A stretch of DNA of 64,000 bases. Source: Pandoraea sp. ASV26 (GTDB lineage Bacteria; Pseudomonadota; Gammaproteobacteria; Burkholderiales; Burkholderiaceae). Positions 31,027 through 38,993 of the stretch are shown piece by piece. The notes beneath the pieces are model-generated. The model searched no databases. It saw nothing but the letters and a program-made list of their open reading frames with translations, and had not been told where the DNA came from. How positions within the stretch are numbered: position 1 is the first letter of the stretch; each line of letters opens with the position of its first letter. Position numbers and translations under genes: made by a program. The stretch covers positions 29,678 to 93,677 of the forward strand of contig NZ_JAELTP010000008.1 in the NCBI RefSeq assembly GCF_016428915.1, read 5' to 3'.

Positions 31027-31926
31027 TTACTCGCCGCGAATGCGCGCGAGAATACCGTCGAGCGCATCGAGACTGCCGAATTCGATCGTGAGTTGTCCGG
31101 CGCCTTTTCGGCCGACCTTGATCTTGACGTTCGACGCGAGCAGATCCGACAGCTCTTCTTCGAGACGGGTCACATCACGACCGCCCTCTTGCGCTGAACG
31201 ACGACGAATGCCGTCGCCCTGAGGCTTGAGCGATGCATTGACGATGCGCTCGGTGTCGCGCACCGACAAACGCTTGTTCACCACTTGATTGGCGAGCGTG
31301 ATTTGCGTGGCGGCATCGACAGCGAGCAACGCACGCGCGTGCCCCATGTCCAGATCGCCGGCGAGCAGCATCGTCTGCACCGGCTGCGCGAGATTGAGCA
31401 GACGCAGCAGGTTCGATACCGCGCTGCGCGAGCGGCCGAGCGACTCGGCGGCCTGTTCGTGCGTGTAATTGAATTCGCCAAGCAGGCGCTGAATACCCTG
31501 CGCTTCTTCGAGCGGATTCAGGTCTTCGCGCTGAATGTTCTCGATGAGCGCCATGGCGGCGGCGGCTTCATCGGGCACGTCGCGCACGAGCACCGGCACT
31601 TCGTCCAGGCCGGCGATGCGCGCAGCGCGAAAGCGGCGTTCGCCCGCAATAATTTCGTACTTCTCACCATCGACACGACGCACCAGAATCGGCTGCATCA
31701 GGCCCTGCGCGCGAATGCTCGCGGCGAGTTCCTGCAATGCCCCTTCATCCATGCGCGTGCGCGGCTGATACTTACCGGCCTGAAGGCGCTCAAGCGACAT
31801 CACCGACGGTGCGCCCTCGGCGCCTGCCTCGGTCGCGCCGTTGTGGTTATCGGCGTGTGCGCCTAGCAGCGCTTCGAGGCCGCGGCCCAGGCCCTTTTTC
31901 TTCAGTGCGTTGGTCTTGGTCGCCAT
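31027..31926 (-). CDS. parB: Chromosome partitioning protein ParB (Spo0J family)
   Basis: ParB is the CTP-dependent DNA clamp that loads at parS and spreads along DNA to build the centromere complex. The 299-residue protein has the N-terminal KKKGLGRGLEALLG, the PxxL-type segment YQPRTRMDEGALQELAASI, the CTP-binding GERRFRAA motif, a helix-turn-helix (THEQAAESLGRSRSAVSNLLRLL) that reads parS, and a C-terminal dimerisation domain. Its targets are evident: 13 parS-like sites at 34743-38653. It lies 27 bp after parA. Confidence 0.97.
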   Translation of the reverse strand: MATKTNALKKKGLGRGLEALLGAHADNHNGATEAGAEGAPSVMSLERLQAGKYQPRTRMDEGALQELAASIRAQGLMQPILVRRVDGEKYEIIAGERRFRAARIAGLDEVPVLVRDVPDEAAAAMALIENIQREDLNPLEEAQGIQRLLGEFNYTHEQAAESLGRSRSAVSNLLRLLNLAQPVQTMLLAGDLDMGHARALLAVDAATQITLANQVVNKRLSVRDTERIVNASLKPQGDGIRRRSAQEGGRDVTRLEEELSDLLASNVKIKVGRKGAGQLTIEFGSLDALDGILARIRGE

Positions 31927-31953
31927 GACAATGCGTTCCTGCGCGATTGCGCC

Positions 31954-32724
31954 TTACATAGTTTGAATGCGCGCGATCATTTCCGCGCCGAATTGCAGAT
32001 ACGCCTTCGCGCCGCGCGATGCGGGATCGAAGACGACGCCCGGCATGCCGTAGCTCGGCGCTTCGGCGAGTCGCACATTGCGCGGAATGATCGCGTTGAA
32101 AACCTTGTCGCCGAAGTGCTCCTTGAGCTGCTCCGAGACTTGTTGTTGCAGCGTGATGCGCGGATCGAACATCACGCGCAGCAGGCCGATCACCTTCAGG
32201 TCGCGATTCAGATTCGCGTGCACCTGCTTGATCGTGTTGACGAGATCCGACAGCCCTTCCAGCGCGAAATACTCGCACTGCATCGGGATAATCACGCCGT
32301 GTGCCGCACACAGCCCGTTGAGCGTGAGCAGCGAGAGTGTCGGCGGGCAGTCGATGAGCACGAAGTCATAGTCGTCGTCGACCTTGGCGAGCGCCTGCTT
32401 CAGCCGCGTATCGCGGTTCTCGAGCGAGACGAGTTCCACGTCGGCACCGGCCAGTTCGCGGTTGGCGGGCAGCACGTCGTAACTCCCTGACTCGGAGCGC
32501 TGGCTGCTCGACGTCACATCGGCCCCATCGACGAGCACTTCGTACACGCTCGACTCAAGCGCGGCCTTGTCGATACCGCTGCCCATCGTCGCATTGCCCT
32601 GAGGATCGAGGTCGACCAACAAGACCCGCTGCCCGTGCGACGCCAGTCCGGCAGCGAGGTTCACCGTGGTGGTCGTCTTGCCAACGCCGCCCTTCTGATT
32701 GGCCACGCAGAAAATTTTCGCCAT
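31954..32724 (-). CDS. parA: Chromosome partitioning ATPase ParA (Soj family)
   Basis: ParA is the nucleoid-binding ATPase that moves ParB-parS complexes apart. The 256-residue protein has the deviant Walker A KGGVGKTTTT at residues 11-20, VDLDPQGNATMGSG (Walker A' region) and VLIDCPPTLSLLTLNGL (Walker B). There is no N-terminal HTH extension, so it is the short chromosomal type. It precedes parB; upstream lies a 204-bp gap to the lipocalin gene. Confidence 0.97.
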   Translation of the reverse strand: MAKIFCVANQKGGVGKTTTTVNLAAGLASHGQRVLLVDLDPQGNATMGSGIDKAALESSVYEVLVDGADVTSSSQRSESGSYDVLPANRELAGADVELVSLENRDTRLKQALAKVDDDYDFVLIDCPPTLSLLTLNGLCAAHGVIIPMQCEYFALEGLSDLVNTIKQVHANLNRDLKVIGLLRVMFDPRITLQQQVSEQLKEHFGDKVFNAIIPRNVRLAEAPSYGMPGVVFDPASRGAKAYLQFGAEMIARIQTM

Positions 32725-32928
32725 GCCGATGTAGTCCTCCGAATGCTGCCGTGTTGATGCAATTGATGCAGATGATGCCGGGATGACACCCGTCGAGCGA
32801 ACTCGCCTTGCTGCCAGCCACTGCTGACTTGCTGCCCGCTGATCGAGGCATCCCGCAAATTCGATTTTCTGAGCAAAGCTCAGTTATTGCGCTTGCTGGC
32901 CGGCGTCAGATGCGCCGGCGCGCTGTGC

Positions 32929-33513
32929 TCAGGGAGCGCTTGGCTTTTGCGGCGTCAACACCAGTTTGTCGGTGTCATAGCCCTGCTTGCGCAACTGGGC
33001 ACGCATTTGATTCAGTGCATTTTCGTCGAGCGTCGGCGTGCGCGAGAGGATCCAGAGGTACTCGCGGCTTGGCTCTCCGACAGCGGCAAACTGGTAGTCG
33101 CCGTCGAGCACGATAACCCAGTAGTTCGCCCAAAGCCAGGGAATCCAGCGCAACCAGTCGGGCGCGAACGTGACTTTGAAACGCGCCGTACCGGTGCCCT
33201 GCCCATCGGTGCGGGCCAGGCCCGAATCGCTGACCCAGCTGCCGTCTTCCTTGCGGCATTTGTTCGTGACGTCGATCTTGCCGTCAGCGCGTGCCACGTA
33301 CTCCGCAGTCACGTCCGACACACATTTTCGCTCGAAGAAATTCGGATAGCGTGCTATTTCGTACCAGGTGCCGACATATCGCGCTTTATCGATCTTCTGT
33401 ACCGGACGCACCCGGGTCGTCAGCGATTCCTGCCCGGATTGGGCCCATGCCACGGCGGCCATCACCGACAGCCCCAACATGGCGGCCCCCATCCAGCGAG
33501 TCACAGTCTTCAT
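32929..33513 (-). CDS. Secreted lipocalin (Blc/apolipoprotein D-like)
   Basis: Bacterial lipocalins bind lipids or other hydrophobic ligands in the envelope. The 194-residue protein has a Sec signal peptide ([20 protein letters not shown], probable cleavage before QSGQ) and the family motif [14 protein letters not shown] (GxW). [15 protein letters not shown] and [30 protein letters not shown] follow, matching Blc. Unlike E. coli Blc no lipobox Cys is seen, so it may be a soluble periplasmic protein. Its ATG overlaps the rsmG stop (ATGA), placing it inside the mnmG-rsmG-parAB transcript. Confidence 0.93.
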   Translation of the reverse strand: MKTVTRWMGAAMLGLSVMAAVAWAQSGQESLTTRVRPVQKIDKARYVGTWYEIARYPNFFERKCVSDVTAEYVARADGKIDVTNKCRKEDGSWVSDSGLARTDGQGTGTARFKVTFAPDWLRWIPWLWANYWVIVLDGDYQFAAVGEPSREYLWILSRTPTLDENALNQMRAQLRKQGYDTDKLVLTPQKPSAP

Positions 33514-34190
33514 GCCGTCACCTTTACGCGGAGCAAATGACGCTCGGCGTCAAGAAACGGCACATCCAGTGCCAAACGTTCGACCAACTCACAACCGGCA
33601 GGCAGCGCAAGCTCATGCTCCGCCGCCACGCCCTTCATGGCCCAGAAACTGCCGTCCGGGGCCAACAAATGGCGAGCGAGCGTAACGAAATCAGACAACT
33701 CCGCAAAGGCGCGCGAGACGATGGCATCGAACGGTGCGGGGACTTCCTTGCCAACGACAAGCGACTCGACCCGGCCGGTAACGACCGTCAGATTGGTCAG
33801 CTTGAACGTCGCGCGGGCTTGCGTGAGGAATGCGGTCTTCTTGTGAACGATGTCGTTGACCGTCACTTGCCAGTCGGGACGCACGATCGCGAGCACGACC
33901 CCCGGCAGCCCGCCACCTGAGCCCACGTCAAGTACACGTGAAATCGGCTCACGATCGAGGCGCGGCAGTATCGAGAGGGAATCGAGCAGGTGCTTGATGA
34001 CCATCTGCCGCGGTTCGCGGATCGAGGTCATCTGCAACGCGGCATTCCATTTCGCCAGCAACGCCTGAAAGTCGAGCAGTCGGGCCTGCTGCTCGTCGCT
34101 GATGGACAGGCCCAGTTGCCGGATACCGCCAGCCAATAGCGTAGCCAGGTCGTTGCCGCTGCTCGCGGCAGTCCTTCGCGGATCAGTCAT
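33510..34190 (-). CDS. rsmG: 16S rRNA (guanine-N7) methyltransferase RsmG
   Basis: RsmG (GidB) methylates G527 of 16S rRNA. The 226-residue protein has the SAM-binding motif [23 protein letters not shown] and the conserved LTLIDSLKKR-like region seen here as [14 protein letters not shown], plus [12 protein letters not shown]. It follows mnmG by 12 bp and overlaps the lipocalin start by 4 bp. The mnmG-rsmG-parA-parB neighbourhood is ancient and widespread near bacterial origins. Confidence 0.96.
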   Translation of the reverse strand: MTDPRRTAASSGNDLATLLAGGIRQLGLSISDEQQARLLDFQALLAKWNAALQMTSIREPRQMVIKHLLDSLSILPRLDREPISRVLDVGSGGGLPGVVLAIVRPDWQVTVNDIVHKKTAFLTQARATFKLTNLTVVTGRVESLVVGKEVPAPFDAIVSRAFAELSDFVTLARHLLAPDGSFWAMKGVAAEHELALPAGCELVERLALDVPFLDAERHLLRVKVTA

Positions 34191-34202
34191 GAAGTCTCCG
34201 CG

Positions 34203-36176
34203 TCAGGCTGCGTGCTGGCCGTCATCGCCCGTGGCGGTGGTGGCAGCGGCCGTGTCCTCCGACGCGCGGCGGCGTCCGAGTCCCTTCTTGAGGTGGATCA
34301 TCAACAGCGAGATCGCGGCGGGCGTCACACCCGAGATGCGCGATGCCTGTCCCAGCGTCTCGGGCCGCTGTGCATTGAGCTTCTGACGCACTTCGATCGA
34401 CAGGCCCCGAACATCGTTGTAGTCGATGTTGGCAGGCAGCACGGTGTTCTCGTTGGCTTCCTTGCGCACGATCTCGTCGGCCTGACGGTCGATATAGCCC
34501 TGATACTTCACTGCAATCTCGATCTGTTCGCGAATCTGGTTGGCTTGCAGCGGATCGTCCGACAGTTGTCCCTCGGGAGCGAGGCGGCCGCCCTGCACGG
34601 CCATCAGCGCGTCGTATCGGACTTCCGGACGGCGCAACAGGTCGGCCAGCGAGTACTCGTGATCGATGGCCTTGCCGAGCAACGGCACCGAATCTTCGGC
34701 CGGGAAGGTCTTAGGATTCACCCACGTCGATTTGAGACGTTCTGTTTCACGTGAAACAGCGTCACGTTTGCGGCAGAACGCTTCCCAACGAATATCGTCG
34801 ACTACACCGAGTTCGCGCCCGATTTCGGTCAGACGCATGTCCGCATTGTCCTCACGCAGCGACAGGCGATACTCCGCGCGGCTCGTGAACATGCGATACG
34901 GCTCGGACACCCCACGCGTAATCAGGTCGTCGACGAGCACGCCAAGGTACGCCTGATCGCGGCGCGGGCACCAGGCGTCGCGCCCCTGCACTTGCAGCGC
35001 GGCATTGATACCGGCGAGCAGCCCTTGGGCGGCGGCTTCTTCGTAGCCGGTCGTTCCGTTGATCTGGCCGGCAAAGAAGAGTCCGGAAATCACGCGGGTT
35101 TCGAGCGAGCTGCGCAGCCCGCGCGGGTCGAAGTAGTCGTATTCGATCGCGTAGCCCGGTCGCAGGATGTAGGCATTCTCCATGCCCTTCATCGAGCGAA
35201 CGAGTTCGAGCTGCACGTCAAACGGCAGGCTGGTGGAGATACCGTTCGGATAGAACTCGTTGGTCGTGAGACCTTCGGGTTCGAGGTAGATCTGATGCGA
35301 CGTCTTGTCGGCGAAGCGATGGATCTTGTCCTCGATGGACGGGCAATAGCGCGGCCCTACCCCTTCGATGACGCCGGTGTACATCGGCGAGCGGTCAAGC
35401 CCGGCACGGATGATATCGTGTGTGCGCTCGTTGGTATGCGTGACCCAGCACGGCACCTGGCGCGGATGCTGCGCCGCGCTGCCGAGAAACGAGAAAACGG
35501 GTACCGGATCGAGATCGCCGGGCTGCTCCTCGAGCACGGAGAAGTCGATGGAGCGACCGTCGATACGCGGCGGCGTGCCTGTCTTCAACCGACCTTGCGG
35601 CAACTTCAACTCTTTGAGGCGTGCCGACAGGCTGATGGCGGCCGGATCGCCGGCACGTCCGCCCACGTAATTGTTCAATCCGACGTGGATCTTGCCATCG
35701 AGGAACGTACCCGCGGTCAGCACGACGGCGCGGGCACGGAAGCGCAGGCCAACCTGCGTGATGGCACCGACGACACGCTCACCTTCGACGATAAGATCGT
35801 CAACGGCTTGTTGGAACAACCATAGATTCGGTTGATTCTCGAGGCGATGGCGAATGGCTTGCTTGTAGAGCAGCCGGTCCGCCTGCGCCCGGGTGGCACG
35901 AACGGCCGGGCCCTTGGACGAATTCAAAATACGAAACTGAATACCACCCTCGTCCGTCGCGGCCGCCATGGCACCGCCCAGCGCATCGACCTCTTTGACG
36001 AGATGGCCTTTGCCGATCCCGCCAATGGAGGGATTGCAGCTCATCTGGCCGAGCGTCTCGATATTATGGGTGAGCAGCAGTGTTTTACAGCCCATGCGGG
36101 CCGAGGCGAGCGCAGCCTCAGTGCCGGCATGGCCGCCCCCCACAACAATCACGTCGAACTCGGTCGGATAAAGCAT
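34203..36176 (-). CDS. mnmG: tRNA uridine-34 modification enzyme MnmG (GidA)
   Basis: MnmG, with MnmE, adds the carboxymethylaminomethyl group to wobble uridines of certain tRNAs, using FAD. The 657-residue protein has the dinucleotide motif [19 protein letters not shown], the [11 protein letters not shown] region, [24 protein letters not shown] and the C-terminal MnmE-binding part ([17 protein letters not shown]), then a short Ala/Thr-rich tail. A perfect parS (34743-34758) is embedded in the coding sequence and read as Val-Ser-Arg-Glu-Thr. A TATAAT box lies about 50 bp upstream. Confidence 0.97.
   Translation of the reverse strand: MLYPTEFDVIVVGGGHAGTEAALASARMGCKTLLLTHNIETLGQMSCNPSIGGIGKGHLVKEVDALGGAMAAATDEGGIQFRILNSSKGPAVRATRAQADRLLYKQAIRHRLENQPNLWLFQQAVDDLIVEGERVVGAITQVGLRFRARAVVLTAGTFLDGKIHVGLNNYVGGRAGDPAAISLSARLKELKLPQGRLKTGTPPRIDGRSIDFSVLEEQPGDLDPVPVFSFLGSAAQHPRQVPCWVTHTNERTHDIIRAGLDRSPMYTGVIEGVGPRYCPSIEDKIHRFADKTSHQIYLEPEGLTTNEFYPNGISTSLPFDVQLELVRSMKGMENAYILRPGYAIEYDYFDPRGLRSSLETRVISGLFFAGQINGTTGYEEAAAQGLLAGINAALQVQGRDAWCPRRDQAYLGVLVDDLITRGVSEPYRMFTSRAEYRLSLREDNADMRLTEIGRELGVVDDIRWEAFCRKRDAVSRETERLKSTWVNPKTFPAEDSVPLLGKAIDHEYSLADLLRRPEVRYDALMAVQGGRLAPEGQLSDDPLQANQIREQIEIAVKYQGYIDRQADEIVRKEANENTVLPANIDYNDVRGLSIEVRQKLNAQRPETLGQASRISGVTPAAISLLMIHLKKGLGRRRASEDTAAATTATGDDGQHAA
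34743..34758. other. parS site 1, inside mnmG
   Basis: TGTTTCACGTGAAACA, a perfect 16-bp palindrome identical to the general bacterial parS consensus. It lies within the mnmG coding frame as V-S-R-E-T codons. Confidence 0.95.
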
Positions 36177-36224
36177 CGCAATATTGCCGCGCGCGGCAAA
36201 CTCTCTGGATTCGGTAATTGCGGA

Positions 36225-36230
36225 ATTATA
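36225..36230 (-). promoter_or_regulatory. Probable -10 box of the mnmG promoter
   Basis: TATAAT on the minus strand at 36225-36230, 48 bp before the mnmG ATG. No good -35 hexamer at 17 bp was found. The first parS of the array starts 35 bp further upstream (36266), so ParB spreading could affect this promoter. Confidence 0.55.
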
Positions 36231-36265
36231 GCGGTATTGCGGTGCATCATTTGTAACTGCCAGAG

Positions 36266-36281
36266 TGTTTCACGTGGAACG
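36266..36281. other. parS site 2 (variant)
   Basis: TGTTTCACGTGGAACG. Read on the other strand it is CGTTCCACGTGAAACA, 15 of 16 bases matching the B. subtilis parS form. Left edge of the intergenic array. Confidence 0.8.
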
Positions 36282-36308
36282 TGCGTGGAAAACGACGGTT
36301 TTGGGGAC

Positions 36309-36324
36309 GGTTTCACGTGAAACG
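36309..36324. other. parS site 3
   Basis: GGTTTCACGTGAAACG; the central 14 bases are a perfect GTTTCACGTGAAAC palindrome. Only 43 bp from site 2, the closest pair in the array. Confidence 0.92.
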
Positions 36325-36494
36325 TTGTGGCCGGATGGGTGAGGCCTCGGCTATCGGGTGCGAGATCGACGATGCCGCGGCCCCAACGTTACCGAATATC
36401 GGCCTCATCCGCTCCCATTTCCCACCTCCGGGCTGCGAAGATCATCGATACGCGGACTGGGACTCACTGGAAATTCGCGCCGTCATCAGGGTCG

Positions 36495-36509
36495 CGGCAA
36501 TCTCTGCCG
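36495..36509. repeat. Small hairpin block of the parS array (best copy)
   Basis: CGGCA-ATCTC-TGCCG is a 5-bp dyad about 42 bp before parS site 4. Related copies lie at 36726-36740, 37151-37164, 37373-37386 and 37591-37604, each roughly 42-60 bp before the next parS. It decays in the later units. Confidence 0.65.
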
Positions 36510-36550
36510 AGCTACTGCCTGACAAGAATCTAGCGCTGAATCGGTGAGCG

Positions 36551-36566
36551 TGTTTCACGTGAAACG
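36551..36566. other. parS site 4
   Basis: TGTTTCACGTGAAACG, 242 bp from the previous site. Confidence 0.93.
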
Positions 36567-36781
36567 TGGCGGATAGAGGGGGGAGGCTTCGGGCTTCAGT
36601 GTCGGATGATCGACAACCCCGAGTACCACTTCCCCGAAGACCCTCCTTTCCTCCTCCGCATCCGAATGCGGAAGATCAGCGGTGTCCCGACTGTACGTCG
36701 CTGAGAAGTCGCTCTGTCATAGCGCAGGCAATCTCTGCCGCGCAATTGCCCGACCAGAACTCAACGACGAATCGGCGTGCA

Positions 36782-36797
36782 TGTTTCACGTGAAACG
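36782..36797. other. parS site 5
   Basis: TGTTTCACGTGAAACG, 231 bp from the previous site. Confidence 0.93.
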
Positions 36798-36891
36798 TTG
36801 AAGGCGGATGGCTGTTGCGTCGGCTCCACGGCATCGGATTAACAACGCTTGGCAGTCCGTCCCCGAATGCCGGCTCTCCCCTTCTTCCGGG

Positions 36892-36923
36892 GGGTGTCCC
36901 ATTGGCGCCCCGATGGGACACCC
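36892..36923. repeat. Perfect 11-bp inverted repeat inside array unit after parS 5
   Basis: GGGTGTCCCAT at 36892-36902 and ATGGGACACCC at 36913-36923, separated by 10 bp. It is unique to this unit and is not followed by a T-run on either strand. Confidence 0.75.
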
Positions 36924-36977
36924 GCAATGCTTGTCGAACGACTTTCGATCGGAACCCTAGGCGCTTCGGTGAGGATA

Positions 36978-36993
36978 TGTTTCACGTGAAACG
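36978..36993. other. parS site 6
   Basis: TGTTTCACGTGAAACG, 196 bp from the previous site. Confidence 0.93.
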
Positions 36994-37205
36994 CCAGAGA
37001 CGGATGGGTAATCCCTGTGCCGTGATCTCGGATCCGCGCGCCCAGCAGTCACCTCCGGGAGACCCTCCTTACGCTCTATCCCACCTTCGGTTAGCTGAAA
37101 TCACCGGGGTCGATCTGCGCATTACTGGAAAGTTGTTCTGCTAGCGCGCCTGCAATCTCTGCTAAGCGATTCGCTGATCAGGGCCCGAGGGCGAATGGGT
37201 GCGTG

Positions 37206-37221
37206 TGTTTCACGTGAAACA
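37206..37221. other. parS site 7 (perfect)
   Basis: TGTTTCACGTGAAACA, perfect 16-bp parS, 228 bp from the previous site. Confidence 0.95.
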
Positions 37222-37428
37222 TTGCGGACGGACGAGTGATGCTTCGGCGCTTCCGCGTCGGACCGACCACGCCCGGCGAGCACCTCGCCATCCTTTAATG
37301 CATCACCTCCGGACAGTGAAGATCGCTGGTACCTCAACGACATCCCACCGAAAAGTCGCCCCGTCGGCACACCAGCAATCCCTGCCGAGCTATTGTCGGT
37401 CAAAACCCAATGCGAATCGGCGGGGGTC

Positions 37429-37444
37429 TGTTTCACGTGAAACG
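37429..37444. other. parS site 8
   Basis: TGTTTCACGTGAAACG, 223 bp from the previous site. Confidence 0.93.
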
Positions 37445-37647
37445 TTAAAGGTGGACGCGTACTACTCGGTGCTGCGGTGTCGGATAAATGCCCCCAGCCT
37501 CCACCTCCCGAATACTATCTTCACCCTCTGTCACTTCCGGCTAGCGGAGATTAACGAAGACTCATCTGCGCGTTGTTCCCCGTAGGGCACCGGCAATCCT
37601 GCCGAGCCATTGTCCGATCAGAACCCAACGCCGAACTAACGGGCATG

Positions 37648-37663
37648 CGTTTCACGTGAAACA
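37648..37663. other. parS site 9
   Basis: CGTTTCACGTGAAACA, 219 bp from the previous site. Confidence 0.93.
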
Positions 37664-37866
37664 TTGAGGGCGGCGAGGTGCTGGTCTTTGACTCAACGAT
37701 GCTCACCCCTCAACGCCCATCGATCACATCCACGAATATCGGCCTCACCCTCTCGCCTCCCGGATAACGAAGATCACCAAAACCCCGACGATGCTCCCAT
37801 TGAGAAACCGCTCCATAACGGCACCGCCAACCCTCGCCGGACCTTCACCGGAATAAATGCCGCAAG

Positions 37867-37882
37867 TGTTTCACGTGAAACG
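37867..37882. other. parS site 10
   Basis: TGTTTCACGTGAAACG, 219 bp from the previous site. Confidence 0.93.
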
Positions 37883-38045
37883 TTGGGGATGGAAAGGCAT
37901 TGGGCTTCCAACTTATAAGCGCTACGTCGAGAACACTCATTAGCCAAACCCCACATATTGCACTCACGCTCACATCTCCCAAGCGAAGAACACCGCCAAC
38001 GGCCGCGACGCATTGCCCAAGGCACACCCGCTGGGCGCGCGCACA

Positions 38046-38061
38046 TGTTTCACATGAAACG
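38046..38061. other. parS site 11 (central mismatch)
   Basis: TGTTTCACATGAAACG. The central CACGTG is changed to CACATG, breaking the core palindrome, so ParB loading here may be weak. 179 bp from the previous site, the shortest interval of the regular part. Confidence 0.75.
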
Positions 38062-38271
38062 TTGAGATGAATAAGCGACGCATGGGTCCGAACGCGACCA
38101 ATTGAAACCGCTCGGCAACCAGATCACGAATGCCGCCCGGCCGCTCTCCTACCTCCGGGGTGAAAACATGGCCGATGCCCTGACTGTGCCCCTCTTGAAA
38201 GTCGCTAGGCCGAAGCGTCGGCAACCGTCGCCGGGTCGTTGCTCGCGGAGATTCCGATGAGCTTGCGGGCG

Positions 38272-38287
38272 CGTTTCACGTGAAACG
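38272..38287. other. parS site 12
   Basis: CGTTTCACGTGAAACG, itself a perfect 16-bp palindrome, 226 bp from the previous site. Confidence 0.93.
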
Positions 38288-38498
38288 TTGAGATCTGATG
38301 TGAAGGCGTCCCGGCGAATTGGCAGATGCCTCGCCCGTCCCCCTCGCCATGCTCCTCGCCTCGTTTCCATAGGCGAACCCCGACCGCTGACGAAGTCTCT
38401 ATAGGAAATGAATCGCCATTGCGGGGTGGGCCGAAGAAAGAAGACGACGCACGAGCAGACCAGCGAACCCTGAGGCCGAGAACCCGGGCGATTGAGTG

Positions 38499-38568
38499 GT
38501 GGGGATTGGTGGTGCCCTGACCTAGCGACTTTGAAGTGGAGCGTAGTCAGGGCACCGCCAATCCCCAC
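38499..38568. repeat. Long near-perfect inverted repeat between parS 12 and parS 13
   Basis: Arms of 23 bp at 38499-38521 (GTGGGGATTGG…CCCTGAC) and 38546-38568 match at 22 of 23 positions, the exception being a G·T pair in RNA. The loop is 24 nt. Neither strand has a T-run after the stem, so it is not a normal terminator. It could extrude as a cruciform near oriC or fold in a short RNA. Confidence 0.85.
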
Positions 38569-38637
38569 GCCCCGGATGCGTGAAAGCGCGCTACCGAAAC
38601 CGCGGGCTGTGGTGTCAAAGCCTCGGCTCACGCCCCC

Positions 38638-38653
38638 TGTTCCACGTGAAACC
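38638..38653. other. parS site 13 (variant, next to oriC)
   Basis: TGTTCCACGTGAAACC, matching the B. subtilis form TGTTCCACGTGAAACA at 15 of 16 bases. It lies 64 bp from the first DnaA box and 366 bp from the previous site. Right edge of the array. Confidence 0.8.
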
Positions 38654-38699
38654 CGTGAAACAAAAAACGGCCCGCAAAGTCCAAAGCGCACCGCGGCCA

Positions 38700-38960
38700 A
38701 ACACGTCGAAGCGACCTTATCCACACACTCGACCAACGACCGCCAAACTCGTTTCGGGAATTTGCTTTTCTGTGGATAACCTGGCGCGATATTTCCCGCA
38801 GATTTTCCAAAAAATCCCGGAAACCCTTATTGCGGCGGTGCGCCATAGATTTCGGATATCCACAACTATCCACAAGCAACTGTGAATAAGTGAGTTCCCA
38901 CAACGCCGTGGATAACACGTCGGCATCGCCCATAAAATTAGGGCCGGATACCCGCTGATG
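38700..38960. other. Probable chromosomal replication origin (oriC) with DnaA-box cluster
   Basis: Six DnaA-box-like 9-mers fall within 200 bp. TTATCCACA at 38717-38725 (plus) and its complement at 38771-38779 (minus) are perfect. ATATCCACA at 38856-38864, CTATCCACA at 38866-38874 and the minus-strand TTATCCACG at 38907-38915 have one mismatch. TGTGAATAA at 38881-38889 is a minus-strand TTATTCACA, a perfect match to TTATNCACA. The stretch 38781-38860 is relatively AT-rich with an A6 run and could be the unwinding element. parS 13 adjoins on one side and a strong terminator on the other. dnaA is not in the window. Next to mnmG is the oriC position also seen in E. coli. Confidence 0.88.
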
Positions 38961-38993
38961 CCGCCCCAACCCGACACGTCAACCGCATCACCC

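Larger units (their letters stand above)
36240..38660. repeat. Degenerate tandem array of ~220-bp parS-bearing units
   Basis: Between mnmG and oriC about 2.4 kb is made of diverged tandem units, most 180-240 bp long, each beginning at a parS site. Shared blocks recur in the same order: a GGCGGATGG-like stretch just after parS; CGAATATCGGCCTCA (exact at 36393-36407 and 37733-37747, looser elsewhere); CACCTCCGG…GAAGATCA (for example near 36421, 37307, 37755); a short dyad CGGCAATCTCTGCCG (36495-36509, with relatives near 36726, 37151, 37373, 37591); and a GAACCCAACGCGAATCGGCG-like stretch before the next parS. No ribosome sites or protein-like frames were found, so the array is judged noncoding. 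Confidence 0.88.

Noticed and set aside
36240..38660. Regularly spaced palindromic repeats as a CRISPR array
   Set aside because: Spacing is about 220 bp, repeats are only 14-16 bp and match parS, the spacers are related to each other, and no cas genes are present.
36281..38885. Several short open frames in the parS array, many sharing peptides such as FHVKH or VSRET
   Set aside because: The shared peptides are just parS read in different frames; the frames lack ribosome sites and do not resemble proteins.
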